Origin: Microcella frigidaquae | GTDB taxonomy: Bacteria; Actinomycetota; Actinomycetes; Actinomycetales; Microbacteriaceae | Direction of reading: 5' to 3' | DNA: 64,000 nt | Assembly (NCBI RefSeq): GCF_014200395.1 | Contig: NZ_JACHBS010000001.1 | Span: forward strand, 1,612,001-1,676,000 | Part shown: in pieces, positions 1 through 7,438 of the stretch | Layout of the letters: each line of letters opens with the position of its first letter | Numbering within the stretch: the stretch's first letter is position 1 | Made by a program: the position numbers and the translations under genes | The notes under the pieces: model-generated | What the model was told of the DNA's origin: nothing | What the model saw: only the letters and a program-made list of their open reading frames with translations | The model's database searches: none

Positions 1-156
1 GTCGGCCACAGCGTCCGCGAGGCGATCCTGATGTGGCGGGTCCGTCGCCAATGGCGCCGCGAGGCGAAGGCCGCCGGCAACCCGACACCGGACTACACCG
101 CCGAGCAGCGGGAGCAGCTGCGCGCCTCGGCCCGGCAGGCCCTCGCCACCCGCTGA
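1..156 (+). CDS. Hypothetical protein, 3' end only
   Basis: The reading frame is open from the window edge and ends with TGA at 154-156, leaving 51 residues. The fragment is charged and helical in character (it ends ASARQALATR) and has no motif I recognise. It has the same high GC3 as its neighbours and lies upstream of another unknown gene on the same strand. Both are in the region I infer to be an integrated element. Function unknown. Confidence 0.45.
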   Translation, partial: VGHSVREAILMWRVRRQWRREAKAAGNPTPDYTAEQREQLRASARQALATR

Positions 157-246
157 ACCGCCCCCAGCATGCCGAGTTCCTGAGCGGCTGATCCGCGCCC
201 GAGGCGCGGCGGGCACTTGTGTCGCACACGACACGGGAGCCCCTCC

Positions 247-786
247 ATGTCCGCCACCCACCCGGCACCGTTCGGCCGCACGGCGCGCAGCGCGGATGAG
301 ATCCTCGCCGATGCGCGCGCCGCCACGGATTTCTGGGCCGGCCTCGAGCACCTCGACGCCGCTCGGCGAAACGCCATCCTCCGCGAAGCCGAACCCTCCC
401 GGCAGATCGACGTTCCGATGAGTTCGCCGCCGCCGGCCGCAGCCCTGCTGCCGCCGCCGCGGCTGGGCCGACAAGAGCACGCCCGAGAGCACGCCCTGGA
501 GCGCCGCCGGCTGCAGCTCTGGCTCGAGCGCGCCACGCACCCCACCCACCAGCTGCTGAGCCGCCTGCGCGCGGAGCGTGATGCCATCCGCACCGAGGCC
601 AGCGAACCCCGGCGGCCGCGGGTCCGCTACGTGCGCGGCGAGATCAATCCCGTCGGCATGAGCTACCAGCGGGCGCCGGACATCGCGATCGCCTGCCTCG
701 ATCGCGAAGCCGAGCTCGCGGGCGAGCCTATGGCGACCCGCGCCCGCGTCGTCGACGGACTCCCCGCGCTGGGCCTCGGGAGCTGA
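247..786 (+). CDS. Hypothetical protein
   Basis: A 179-residue soluble protein starting at the ATG at 247. An in-frame GTG at 217 would add ten residues, but only the ATG has a purine-rich GGGAG element about 8 nt upstream. The protein is rich in Arg, Ala and Glu, with a helical N-terminal half, a proline-rich linker near residue 60 and the segment RVRYVRGEINPVGMSY near residue 130. There is no signal peptide or membrane segment and I recognise no family. Codon use supports a real gene; the accessory context supports mobile-element cargo. Confidence 0.5.
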   Translation: MSATHPAPFGRTARSADEILADARAATDFWAGLEHLDAARRNAILREAEPSRQIDVPMSSPPPAAALLPPPRLGRQEHAREHALERRRLQLWLERATHPTHQLLSRLRAERDAIRTEASEPRRPRVRYVRGEINPVGMSYQRAPDIAIACLDREAELAGEPMATRARVVDGLPALGLGS

Positions 787-1002
787 ACCGGACGACGCCC
801 GCCGCGTGGCCATGCGCGAGCCGGCGTTAAGGCAGGGGCGCCGACACACGGGCCTGCTTCCAGCCGCTCTTCCAGGCGCCGGGAGGCGCCCGCCAGGGCA
901 GAGGACGGCTGCGACCCTCGGGTGCTGCGGCGGCGCTCGACAAGGAACCGCGTTGTCGAGACGTCATGATCCATCGTGACATGGTGGCTGCGCGCCGCAT
1001 GC

Positions 1003-1043
1003 AGCACTGCTGCCCGCACCCCAACGGCGCGGGCAGCAGTGCT
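1003..1043 (-). terminator. Strong hairpin downstream of surface-protein gene
   Basis: Perfect 15-bp inverted repeat (AGCACTGCTGCCCGC at 1003-1017 and its complement at 1029-1043) around an 11-nt loop, 18 bp beyond the stop codon of the surface-protein gene. There is no long T-run, which is usual in high-GC actinobacteria. The rest of 787-1060 shows no gene. Confidence 0.6.
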
Positions 1044-1060
1044 GTTGCGTTACCAGGTGC

Positions 1061-4000
1061 TCAGGGTGTGTCGGAGGAGCCGAGGTCAAGCCCGTCGATG
1101 TCCTCCAAGCCGCCGTACTCGAGGTCCTCCTCGCGGACGTAGCCGTTGCGCTCACGGAGGATCGCCAGACGTCGACCGAAGACGAGAGCGGCGGCGCCAG
1201 CGAGCAGGAACACGCCGCCGGCGATCCCCACCGGCCAGATCCAGTCGCCGGTCCCGGTGTAGGCCAGCTTGTCGGTCGGCGGCTGCGGCGGGGGCGGCGC
1301 GGGGACATCGGTCACCGTCGTCGTCTCGCCGGGTGCTCCGCACAGGCCGCGGCTGAGGATCTCGCCTTCGGAGTCGCGGACGGTCTCGATCCAGTAGTAG
1401 GTGCCGACGTGCTCGAACACGACCGGCTCGGAGAGGTAGTCGCCAGGCCCGTCGAGCGGGATCGGCTCGCCGGCGTAGACGAGCTCCTCCGCCGTGCAGA
1501 CCGGGGCGTCGCCGTGCTGCCGGTACGCCTCGAACGCCATGGTGGCTCCCTCCGGCACCGTGCCGGAGACGATCGCGGTGTCGGTGGCCGGTTCGCCGAG
1601 CACCACGGTCGGGGTCGCGAGGGTCGTCACCGTCAGCTCCACGGGCTGCTCGGTCACCACGGTCGTCTCCCCGGGCGCCCCGCAGCTGCCCTCGACGAGC
1701 ACCTCGCCGTCGGCGTCGTAGAGCGTCTCGATCCAGTGGACGCTGCCCGCCGCATCGACGCTTGTCGACCCGGACCTGTAGACGCCCGGCTGGGTGACCG
1801 GGATCGGGTCGGAGACGTAGAACGCCTCCTCGCAGACCGCCGCCTCGCCGTCGGGCACCGGGCCGTAAGCACGGAACACCAGCGTCGCGCCGTCCGGGAT
1901 CGTGCCCTGCACGAGCGCCATGTCGTCGAACGGCTCACCGACCAGCGCGGCCGGGGTGGCCTGCGTGATGACCGTCGGCGGTGTCGCCGGCGGGGTGGCC
2001 GGGGGCACGTAGAACCGCTCGAGGATGTCGGCCGGGCTTGAAGTGTAGGGCTGGACGCGGTCGTCGCCGGCGAAGCTGGTGACGACGACGTAGTAGCCCG
2101 CCTCGGTCGGAGTGATCCGGTCGCCGTCCTCGTAGCCGAGCCGGTAGACGCCGTTTCTGGCGGGCGTGGTGATGCTGGTCAGCACCGGCGCGTCCGACAG
2201 ATCCAGATCGTCGGTGAGCACCGCGTCCGTGTCGAACGGGCCGTACACGGTGTGCACGAGCTCGTCGACGTCGGCCAGCCAGTAGCCGTCGCCGTGGAAG
2301 TCGCCGTGGTCGGCCGGGAACCCGGAGACCGTGACGATGTCGAACGCCCTGCCGCCGGGGTGCACGTTGTACTCGCGCAACTCGGAGGTGGTGTGGATCG
2401 GCCAGCGCACCGAGGTCGATTCGGTCGGCACGCCGTAGTCGTCCGACCAGCCGGAGGCGAGGTAGTCGCGCACCCACTCCGGCTGGGATGACTTCTTGAC
2501 CTCCCACACCCACGTCACGAACCCGGCCGCCGGGGCGGTGACGACGGGGGAGATGTAGCTCCCCGGTCCGGTCGCCGTCACCGTGACGGTGCCGATCGGC
2601 ACCGCGTCGAGATCCACGGCCGCGTTCTGAGTCGGCGGTCGGGTGCCCGGCACCTGGTAGAGGGTGCCCTCGAGGACCACCGGGATCGGCTGCCCGTCGA
2701 CCTTCAGCCACGGGCCGTTCACGCTCGAGACCACGAGCCGGTCCGTCAGCGGGTCCCCCGGGACGACGAGGCGCTGCTGCGCGGTCGAGACCGCCTTCGG
2801 CTGGAACGGGACCACGCTCGTCTCGGTCACCTGCCCGAATCGGTCCGTGTAGGAGCCGATGAGGTAGCGGCCGAGCTCGCCCTGCGCGTCCTTGTCGATC
2901 TCCCACACCCAGGTGTAGAACCCGGACGAGGGCGCGGTGATCGAGCCGGCAGAGGTGTAGTCGCCGGCGCCGGCGAGGGTGAGCTCCTCCACGCCGGCGA
3001 CGGGCGCGCCGATCGGCGGGGAGTCCGCCTCGGCGGGCTGCTCGTCGAAGGGTCCGAAGAGCGTCCCGGCCGCGGTGATCGGGATCCGGGCGCCATCGAG
3101 GATCGTCCAGGTGCCCTTGGTCACGGACACCGTCAGCTGGTCCACGAAGGGGTCGCCCTCAGCGACGAACCGCGAGGCGACCTGCGTGCCGATCACGGGC
3201 TGGAAGTCGAGGTCGATCCGCGGCGTCTGCGCGGAGGCGGAGAGGCTCCCGGGCGACCCAGCGACCGCCGCAATCGTGCGCTGCTCGCCGGCGCCGGCCA
3301 TGTACAGGTCGACCTTCGCCCCGTAGCCCTCGGCCGCGACCGACATCGACGCGCCGATCTCATACCAGGGCGCCCCGTCGGCCGGCGTGCCGGTGATCCC
3401 GAACTGGCCCGCCCCCAGCGTGCGCGAGGTCGTGCCGTTGTCGAAGACCGCGCCGGACAGGTTCGCGGTGCCCTGCAGATGCGAGGGGTGCGCCGCCACG
3501 GTCAGCGTGCCCGTGTACTGATCCACCATCTCGATCGACAGCGACAGCGACGGGTCCGTCACCGCGTACGCGGGCGCCTCCGCCCGCATCTGCGCCAGCA
3601 GCCCCAGGATCGTCGATCGGGCCCCGCTCGGTGCCCGGGCGATGTAGTAGGCGTCCCCGCTCATCCCATGACTGTTGTAGGTCCCGGCATCGGCGATCGA
3701 CCACACGAACATCGCCACGGCCGACGTCACGTTCGGATCCCCGGACTGCCCCCATCGGGCCATGACGTAGTTCAGCTCGGCCAGCTGCTGGCGCGACAGC
3801 GAGTCCAGCGAGGTCACGGTGTGCGGTCCCGACGTCGGGGACAACGGCACGTCCAGCCCGAGGTCGATGCAGTACACCTGGCGGCCGTCATCGGCCTGGT
3901 AGGCGCCCAGCCAGCCCTGACCGATGTCATAGCCCACACCGCGACTGCCGGCCTGCGCCGGCTGCGTGGCGACGAACAGACCGCTGAACGCCAGCAGCAG

Positions 4001-4090
4001 CGCGACCACCACCGACAGCACCGCGCGCAGGCGGGTCCTCCGCGGCGGATCGCCGACCCCGGCCGGCCCGGGCAAGATTGCAGACGACAT
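1061..4090 (-). CDS. Large cell-wall-anchored surface protein with thioester-like N-domain and LAYTG sorting signal
   Basis: A 1009-residue exported protein. Residues 20-47 form a signal peptide (basic stretch, hydrophobic core, cleavage near AQA). Residues 50-150 resemble the thioester (TED/TQXA) fold of Gram-positive adhesins: the Cys motif VYCIDLG is present, but the expected Gln before the AIW-type motif is replaced in AVAMFVW. The middle contains repeated beta-rich modules with the pattern GPWLKVDG...TWVWE. Two similar modules of about 100 residues, each ending CGAPGETT, lie at roughly 735-930. LAYTG at 942-946 is followed by a membrane segment, the basic stretch GRRLAILRER and an acidic tail of about 30 residues. 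LAXTG suits a class E sortase. A strong RBS (AGGAGGAG) precedes the ATG. Likely an adhesin or wall protein; ligand unknown. Confidence 0.75.
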   Translation of the reverse strand: MSSAILPGPAGVGDPPRRTRLRAVLSVVVALLLAFSGLFVATQPAQAGSRGVGYDIGQGWLGAYQADDGRQVYCIDLGLDVPLSPTSGPHTVTSLDSLSRQQLAELNYVMARWGQSGDPNVTSAVAMFVWSIADAGTYNSHGMSGDAYYIARAPSGARSTILGLLAQMRAEAPAYAVTDPSLSLSIEMVDQYTGTLTVAAHPSHLQGTANLSGAVFDNGTTSRTLGAGQFGITGTPADGAPWYEIGASMSVAAEGYGAKVDLYMAGAGEQRTIAAVAGSPGSLSASAQTPRIDLDFQPVIGTQVASRFVAEGDPFVDQLTVSVTKGTWTILDGARIPITAAGTLFGPFDEQPAEADSPPIGAPVAGVEELTLAGAGDYTSAGSITAPSSGFYTWVWEIDKDAQGELGRYLIGSYTDRFGQVTETSVVPFQPKAVSTAQQRLVVPGDPLTDRLVVSSVNGPWLKVDGQPIPVVLEGTLYQVPGTRPPTQNAAVDLDAVPIGTVTVTATGPGSYISPVVTAPAAGFVTWVWEVKKSSQPEWVRDYLASGWSDDYGVPTESTSVRWPIHTTSELREYNVHPGGRAFDIVTVSGFPADHGDFHGDGYWLADVDELVHTVYGPFDTDAVLTDDLDLSDAPVLTSITTPARNGVYRLGYEDGDRITPTEAGYYVVVTSFAGDDRVQPYTSSPADILERFYVPPATPPATPPTVITQATPAALVGEPFDDMALVQGTIPDGATLVFRAYGPVPDGEAAVCEEAFYVSDPIPVTQPGVYRSGSTSVDAAGSVHWIETLYDADGEVLVEGSCGAPGETTVVTEQPVELTVTTLATPTVVLGEPATDTAIVSGTVPEGATMAFEAYRQHGDAPVCTAEELVYAGEPIPLDGPGDYLSEPVVFEHVGTYYWIETVRDSEGEILSRGLCGAPGETTTVTDVPAPPPPQPPTDKLAYTGTGDWIWPVGIAGGVFLLAGAAALVFGRRLAILRERNGYVREEDLEYGGLEDIDGLDLGSSDTP

Positions 4091-4196
4091 GGACTCTCCT
4101 CCTGTGAGTGGGTTAGGCGGCGAGTGCCGCCAGGAGAGGAGGTGGGAGTCTGGCCTCGGGTGCCGATCAGATAGCGTCTGCGAACCGGCGGCGGTG

Positions 4197-4211
4197 CGGG
4201 TGATTCACCCG
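4197..4211. promoter_or_regulatory. Perfect 15-bp palindrome upstream of the surface-protein gene
   Basis: CGGGTGATTCACCCG, with 7-bp arms around a central T, lies 107 bp upstream of the ATG at 4090. It could be an operator or a small hairpin. The rest of 4091-4385 holds the RBS of the surface gene and no open gene I can support. Confidence 0.3.
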
Positions 4212-4385
4212 AACCGGCCGAGGGGGCAACGGCTAGCGGCCAGGACCGCAAGGCATACAGCCGACGAGGGGTGATCCGGCGAGAGCCGCCGCCGCCTGCC
4301 TCGAAGGAGCCCTGCGGAGAACCGCTGACGCGAGGGCTCTGACGCGCGCACTTGACCCCACGTCGAGCATGCCCGAGACATCACA

Positions 4386-4459
4386 TGGAGGGGACGACGG
4401 GAATCGAACCCGCGTTGGCTGCTTGGGAAGCAGCCGTCCTACCATTGAACGACGTCCCC
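4386..4459 (-). tRNA. tRNA-Gly (anticodon CCC)
   Basis: A complete 74-nt cloverleaf on the minus strand. The acceptor stem GGGGACG pairs with CGTCCCC, the D arm contains AATGGTAG, and the anticodon stem GCTGC/GCAGC closes the loop TTCCCAA (anticodon CCC). The T loop is TTCGATT and a genomic CCA is encoded at 4386-4388. It sits 52 bp beyond the stop of the integrase gene. It differs throughout its 5' half from the truncated tRNA-Gly at 6267-6299, so it is a separate gene and may be carried by the element. Confidence 0.93.
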
Positions 4460-4511
4460 GAGTAGGTGTCCCCTAGCCTACCGGACGGCGGCCAATCTCT
4501 GGGCCGGCTCG

Positions 4512-5768
4512 TTACGACGGCACGCTCCGACGCTCCAGTGATCCGCTCAGCGCAACGAGCGACTCGGCGCCGATGACCTTCTCCTCAGCACCGGTGTAGT
4601 GCCTGGTGGTGGTCCGCTTGCTCTCGTGGGCGGGGACTTCCTGGGCCGTGTCCGCGCCGAGGGCAGCGGCGGCCGACTTCCGCATCGAGCGGTAGACGAA
4701 CATGTCCTGGGGCACGCCGAGGGCGTCGAGCTCAGCCTCGTGCGCCTTGCGGAACTGCCGAGCCAACGACTGCGGCCGCTCCGGGTACATTCCCTTCCCG
4801 GCTCGCGTCACGAACAGCAGATCACCGCGAGAGTCAGCCATCCGCCTCTTGAGCACGGCGTGCACGTCGTCGCTCGCAACCTCGATCAGCCGCTCCTGAT
4901 TCTTTCCCTTCAGCTCGGACTGTCGGTAGAGACCTCTCTCCTTGGTATGCGTCATCGTGCCGTTGATGGAGACGTGCTCGGTCAATGCGCCGGCCTTGTT
5001 CGGCCGGAGGACGACATCCTCCCGCCTGATCGCCAACGCTTCGGAGAGCCGGATGGTCAGTCGGTTGGTGAGGATGAGCAGATCTGCGAGCAGGCGCACG
5101 TCGGGTCGCGCCCCGGGCTTGCTCCCGCGGTCCTCCTCCCAGGCGAGTACGAGCTGGATGATGACGGCGAGGTCGTCGTCGCTCAGCACGATCAGCTTCG
5201 AGGCCGGGCGGTGGAGGGCGAGCATCTTGATCGACGGCACCGGGCTCGCTCCAGGCGCGACGACCCCATGCAGGATCGCGAGGTCGAACATCCCGGCGAG
5301 CACGCTGCGGGCCATCAGGGCCTCGTGGTTCGACTTCGTGCGCGCAACCTCGTGGAGGAAGTTGTAGATGCGCGCTGGCGTCAGCGAGGCGATCCGCACC
5401 TCCCAGAGTAGGGGCTTGATGGTGCTGTGGAGCGTCCCCTCGTAGCGGTCGATCGACTGCGGCTTGATCTTGCCCGGCTGCGGGTCGTCCTCGTCCCACT
5501 GCCGATTCTTGCGGAGGTCCAGCAACCATTCGACGGCGAGCTGCTCGATAGTCCCCGCAGGGTCGACCTGCTGGAATACGCCGCCCCAGATGACGTGGGC
5601 CTTGCGCTCCAGGTCATCATGTGCAATCTCGGGAGACGCGCCCCACCCTTGGATGTGGTGCGCACGCCCTACGCCGTCTCGGATGATGGTGTCGGCGCGG
5701 AATCGCTCGCCGTACTGCTGGATGTTGACCTTGCCGAGCTCGCCCGGCTGCTTCTTGGGCCTGGGCAT
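4512..5768 (-). CDS. int: Tyrosine recombinase / phage-type integrase
   Basis: A 418-residue site-specific recombinase that would cut and rejoin DNA at the element's attachment sites. The N-terminal half holds the arm-binding and SAM-like core-binding regions; the C-terminal half is catalytic. The first Arg is in TNRLTIRLSEAL, a candidate Lys in ELKGKNQ, the second Arg in SMRKS (about residue 363), the second His in PAHES (about 381) and the nucleophile Tyr in RHYTG (about 391). The first His of the usual HxxR box is replaced (RSMR), an uncommon but tolerated change. The ATG overlaps the stop of the upstream excisionase gene (TGATG), indicating coupling; an in-frame GTG lies one codon earlier at 5771. 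Its position between an intact and a truncated tRNA-Gly gene supports tRNA-targeted integration. Confidence 0.9.
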   Translation of the reverse strand: MPRPKKQPGELGKVNIQQYGERFRADTIIRDGVGRAHHIQGWGASPEIAHDDLERKAHVIWGGVFQQVDPAGTIEQLAVEWLLDLRKNRQWDEDDPQPGKIKPQSIDRYEGTLHSTIKPLLWEVRIASLTPARIYNFLHEVARTKSNHEALMARSVLAGMFDLAILHGVVAPGASPVPSIKMLALHRPASKLIVLSDDDLAVIIQLVLAWEEDRGSKPGARPDVRLLADLLILTNRLTIRLSEALAIRREDVVLRPNKAGALTEHVSINGTMTHTKERGLYRQSELKGKNQERLIEVASDDVHAVLKRRMADSRGDLLFVTRAGKGMYPERPQSLARQFRKAHEAELDALGVPQDMFVYRSMRKSAAAALGADTAQEVPAHESKRTTTRHYTGAEEKVIGAESLVALSGSLERRSVPS

Positions 5769-6028
5769 CACGACCCCCGTCGCTGGGCGATGAGCCAGTC
5801 CCGCACGTCCGCGGGGAAGTAGCGGACGCGGTTACCGGCGATCTTGACGTAGACCGGTCCTCCGGCCTTGCTCGACCTCCACACGTCGAGGGTGTGCCGG
5901 GTGAGTCCGAGGAAGGCGGCCGTCTCCTCGACCGTCCACATGATCGGTGCGCCGTCGGCGGTCAGGTCGAGCCGGGTCGGATCGAGCGGTGCCGGCTCGC
6001 CGCCGGCGGGGGTCGTGCGCTGTGCCAT
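5768..6028 (-). CDS. xis: Excisionase-like helix-turn-helix DNA-binding protein
   Basis: An 86-residue protein (start MAQRTTP at 6028; the frame stays open further upstream but without the domain). The C-terminal 55 residues match the MerR-like HTH_17/excisionase fold: WTVEETAAFLGLTRHTLDVW followed by a wing containing PVYVKIAGNRVRYF and the end VRDWLIAQRR. It is coupled to the integrase by a 1-nt overlap, the usual xis-int arrangement of actinobacterial integrative elements. It probably sets the direction of recombination and bends attachment-site DNA. Confidence 0.8.
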   Translation of the reverse strand: MAQRTTPAGGEPAPLDPTRLDLTADGAPIMWTVEETAAFLGLTRHTLDVWRSSKAGGPVYVKIAGNRVRYFPADVRDWLIAQRRGS

Positions 6029-6179
6029 GCGCCCCAGGTGCGCGCGACGTGCAGACAGTTCCGGTCGAGTAGAACGTCGGGCACGTCTGGAGGCAGAACG
6101 GTGACGTCGGAGGGCCGATTCAGGGCCGAAATCGGGGTTTCTCCGTCGAAAATCCGTCGAATGCAGTGCCATCAGTGGC

Positions 6180-6208
6180 CTCCAGTGAAGTCGGAGACAC
6201 CACTGGAG
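6180..6208. repeat. Inverted repeat near the element end
   Basis: CTCCAGTG at 6180-6187 and its complement CACTGGAG at 6201-6208 flank a 13-nt spacer. A direct repeat TCCGTCGAA occurs just before it at about 6142-6160. Both lie between the excisionase gene and the truncated tRNA, where integrase or excisionase arm sites would be expected. Assignment is inference from position. Confidence 0.35.
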
Positions 6209-6266
6209 CCTTGCGATTGCAGGGCTCAGGCGGATTGGGCCAGAGGAGGGGTGGAGTTGGGGTGAT

Positions 6267-6299
6267 GAAGCTGGAGTTCTGCCATTGAACTACATCCCC
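6267..6299 (-). pseudogene. Truncated tRNA-Gly (5' half), probable attachment-site junction
   Basis: Minus-strand sequence with the acceptor 5' strand GGGGATG, a normal D arm (GTTC...GAAC), the anticodon 5' stem CCAGC and loop bases TTC, after which similarity to a tRNA stops. The third loop base, C34, is compatible with anticodon CCC. No 3' half follows. The break falls in the anticodon loop, a common crossover point of tyrosine integrases. To its right lies the core gene dcd and to its left xis-int, so this marks the right end of an integrated element. Confidence 0.75.
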
Positions 6300-6345
6300 A
6301 TGCGGCACCGGGGCGCCACGGCCCCAGTGTAGCGAACGCGCTCGC

Positions 6346-6351
6346 TAGGCT
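6346..6351 (+). promoter_or_regulatory. -10 hexamer of dcd, leaderless
   Basis: TAGGCT, then 6 nt, then the ATG at 6358. No Shine-Dalgarno sequence is present, so transcription probably starts at the start codon. Confidence 0.6.
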
Positions 6352-6357
6352 GGCCGC

Positions 6358-6957
6358 ATGCTGCTGAGCGACCGTGACATCCGGGCCGAGCTGACTTCCG
6401 GCCGCATCGGCCTCGACCCGCTCGATCTCGCCATGGTGCAGCCCTCGAGCGTCGACGTGCGGCTCGATTCGCTGTTCCGGCTCTTCGACAACCACAAGTA
6501 CCCGTTCATCGACCCCTCGCTCGATCAGCCTGAGCTGACCCGACTGGTCGAGGCGAAGCCGGGAGAGCCGTTCATCCTGCACCCGGGTGAGTTCGTCCTG
6601 GGTGCCACGCTCGAGCAGGTGACGCTGCCCGACGACGTGGCGGCGCGGCTCGAGGGCAAGAGCTCGTTGGGCCGCCTCGGCCTGCTGACGCACTCGACGG
6701 CGGGCTTCATCGATCCGGGCTTCACCGGTCACGTGACCCTGGAGCTCAGCAACGTGGCAACGCTGCCGATCATGCTCTGGCCGGGCATGAAGATCGGGCA
6801 GCTGTGCTTCTTCCGCCTCAGCTCGCCGGCCGAGCATCCGTACGGCACCGGCGACTACCTGAACCGCTACCAGGGCCAGCGGGGGCCGACGGCGTCGCGC
6901 TCATGGCAGAACTTCCACCGCACCGAGGTGCCACCGCACGGCAACGACGGGCACTAA
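6358..6957 (+). CDS. dcd: dCTP deaminase (probably dUMP-forming)
   Basis: A 199-residue enzyme of pyrimidine deoxynucleotide metabolism that supplies dUMP for thymidylate synthesis. It starts [12 protein letters not shown] and carries the family core [22 protein letters not shown] (shown here in its two halves, [10 protein letters not shown] and [12 protein letters not shown], residues 101-122), with the catalytic Glu in LELSN at 129. Length and motifs match the actinobacterial bifunctional dCTP deaminase/dUTPase; the dUMP-forming assignment is by family, not proven. It is monocistronic and probably leaderless. It marks the first core gene to the right of the presumed integrated element. Confidence 0.95.
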   Translation: MLLSDRDIRAELTSGRIGLDPLDLAMVQPSSVDVRLDSLFRLFDNHKYPFIDPSLDQPELTRLVEAKPGEPFILHPGEFVLGATLEQVTLPDDVAARLEGKSSLGRLGLLTHSTAGFIDPGFTGHVTLELSNVATLPIMLWPGMKIGQLCFFRLSSPAEHPYGTGDYLNRYQGQRGPTASRSWQNFHRTEVPPHGNDGH

Positions 6958-6978
6958 CCCGCACCCTCGTGAAGCCGA

Positions 6979-7347
6979 CTACTCCTTCTCGACGAGCGCG
7001 GCGATGCGCTCGATGAGGTCGCGCGAGCTGAACGGCTTCACGATGTAGTCGTCGGCTCCGGCCGAGTACGCACGGTCGATGTCGCTCTGCTGCGACTTCG
7101 CGGTGAGCATGAGCACCTTGACGGCGTGGTCGGGGTCGTCGGCCCGCAACTGCTCGAGAACCTCGATGCCGCTGACGCGGGGCATCATCCAGTCGAGCAC
7201 GATAACGGCCGGGCGGCGTTCGCGCAGGATGTCGATGGCGGTCTCGCCGTCGGTGGCGCTCTCGACCGCGTGCCCGGCGGCGCGCACTCGGTTCTCCAAG
7301 AGCAGCAGCACGTCGGGTTCGTCCTCGACGATCAACACCTCAGCCAT
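6979..7347 (-). CDS. Receiver-only response regulator
   Basis: A 122-residue stand-alone CheY-like receiver with no output domain. It has the acidic pair in VEDEPD, the phosphoacceptor Asp in VLDWMMP, the Thr of LMLTAKSQQSD and the Lys of YIVKPF. It is divergent from the first MASE1 histidine kinase (start 7439), its likely partner. A GTG one codon earlier (7350) has GATGAT 7 nt upstream and could be the true leaderless start. It is paralogous to the regulator at 27962 (both share MLTA..QQSDID). It probably acts by protein-protein contact. Confidence 0.9.
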   Translation of the reverse strand: MAEVLIVEDEPDVLLLLENRVRAAGHAVESATDGETAIDILRERRPAVIVLDWMMPRVSGIEVLEQLRADDPDHAVKVLMLTAKSQQSDIDRAYSAGADDYIVKPFSSRDLIERIAALVEKE

Positions 7348-7438
7348 CACACCCCCAATCATCCTCGGCTGCGGCTAGTCTCTCACGCAGCACCGCTTTC
7401 GAACCATGCCGGGCCCGAGTCCGCGGAAGGAGTTCGAC

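Noticed and set aside
4400-6299. Idea that the int/xis segment alone is a 1.8-kb mini-element whose excision would rebuild one tRNA-Gly
   Set aside because: Joining the 6267-6299 5' half to the 3' half at 4386-4430 gives an anticodon stem with two mismatches (CCAGC against GCAGC), so they were not one gene.
6120-6308. Possible 62-residue protein on the minus strand
   Set aside because: It runs through the truncated tRNA and the repeat region and resembles no protein.
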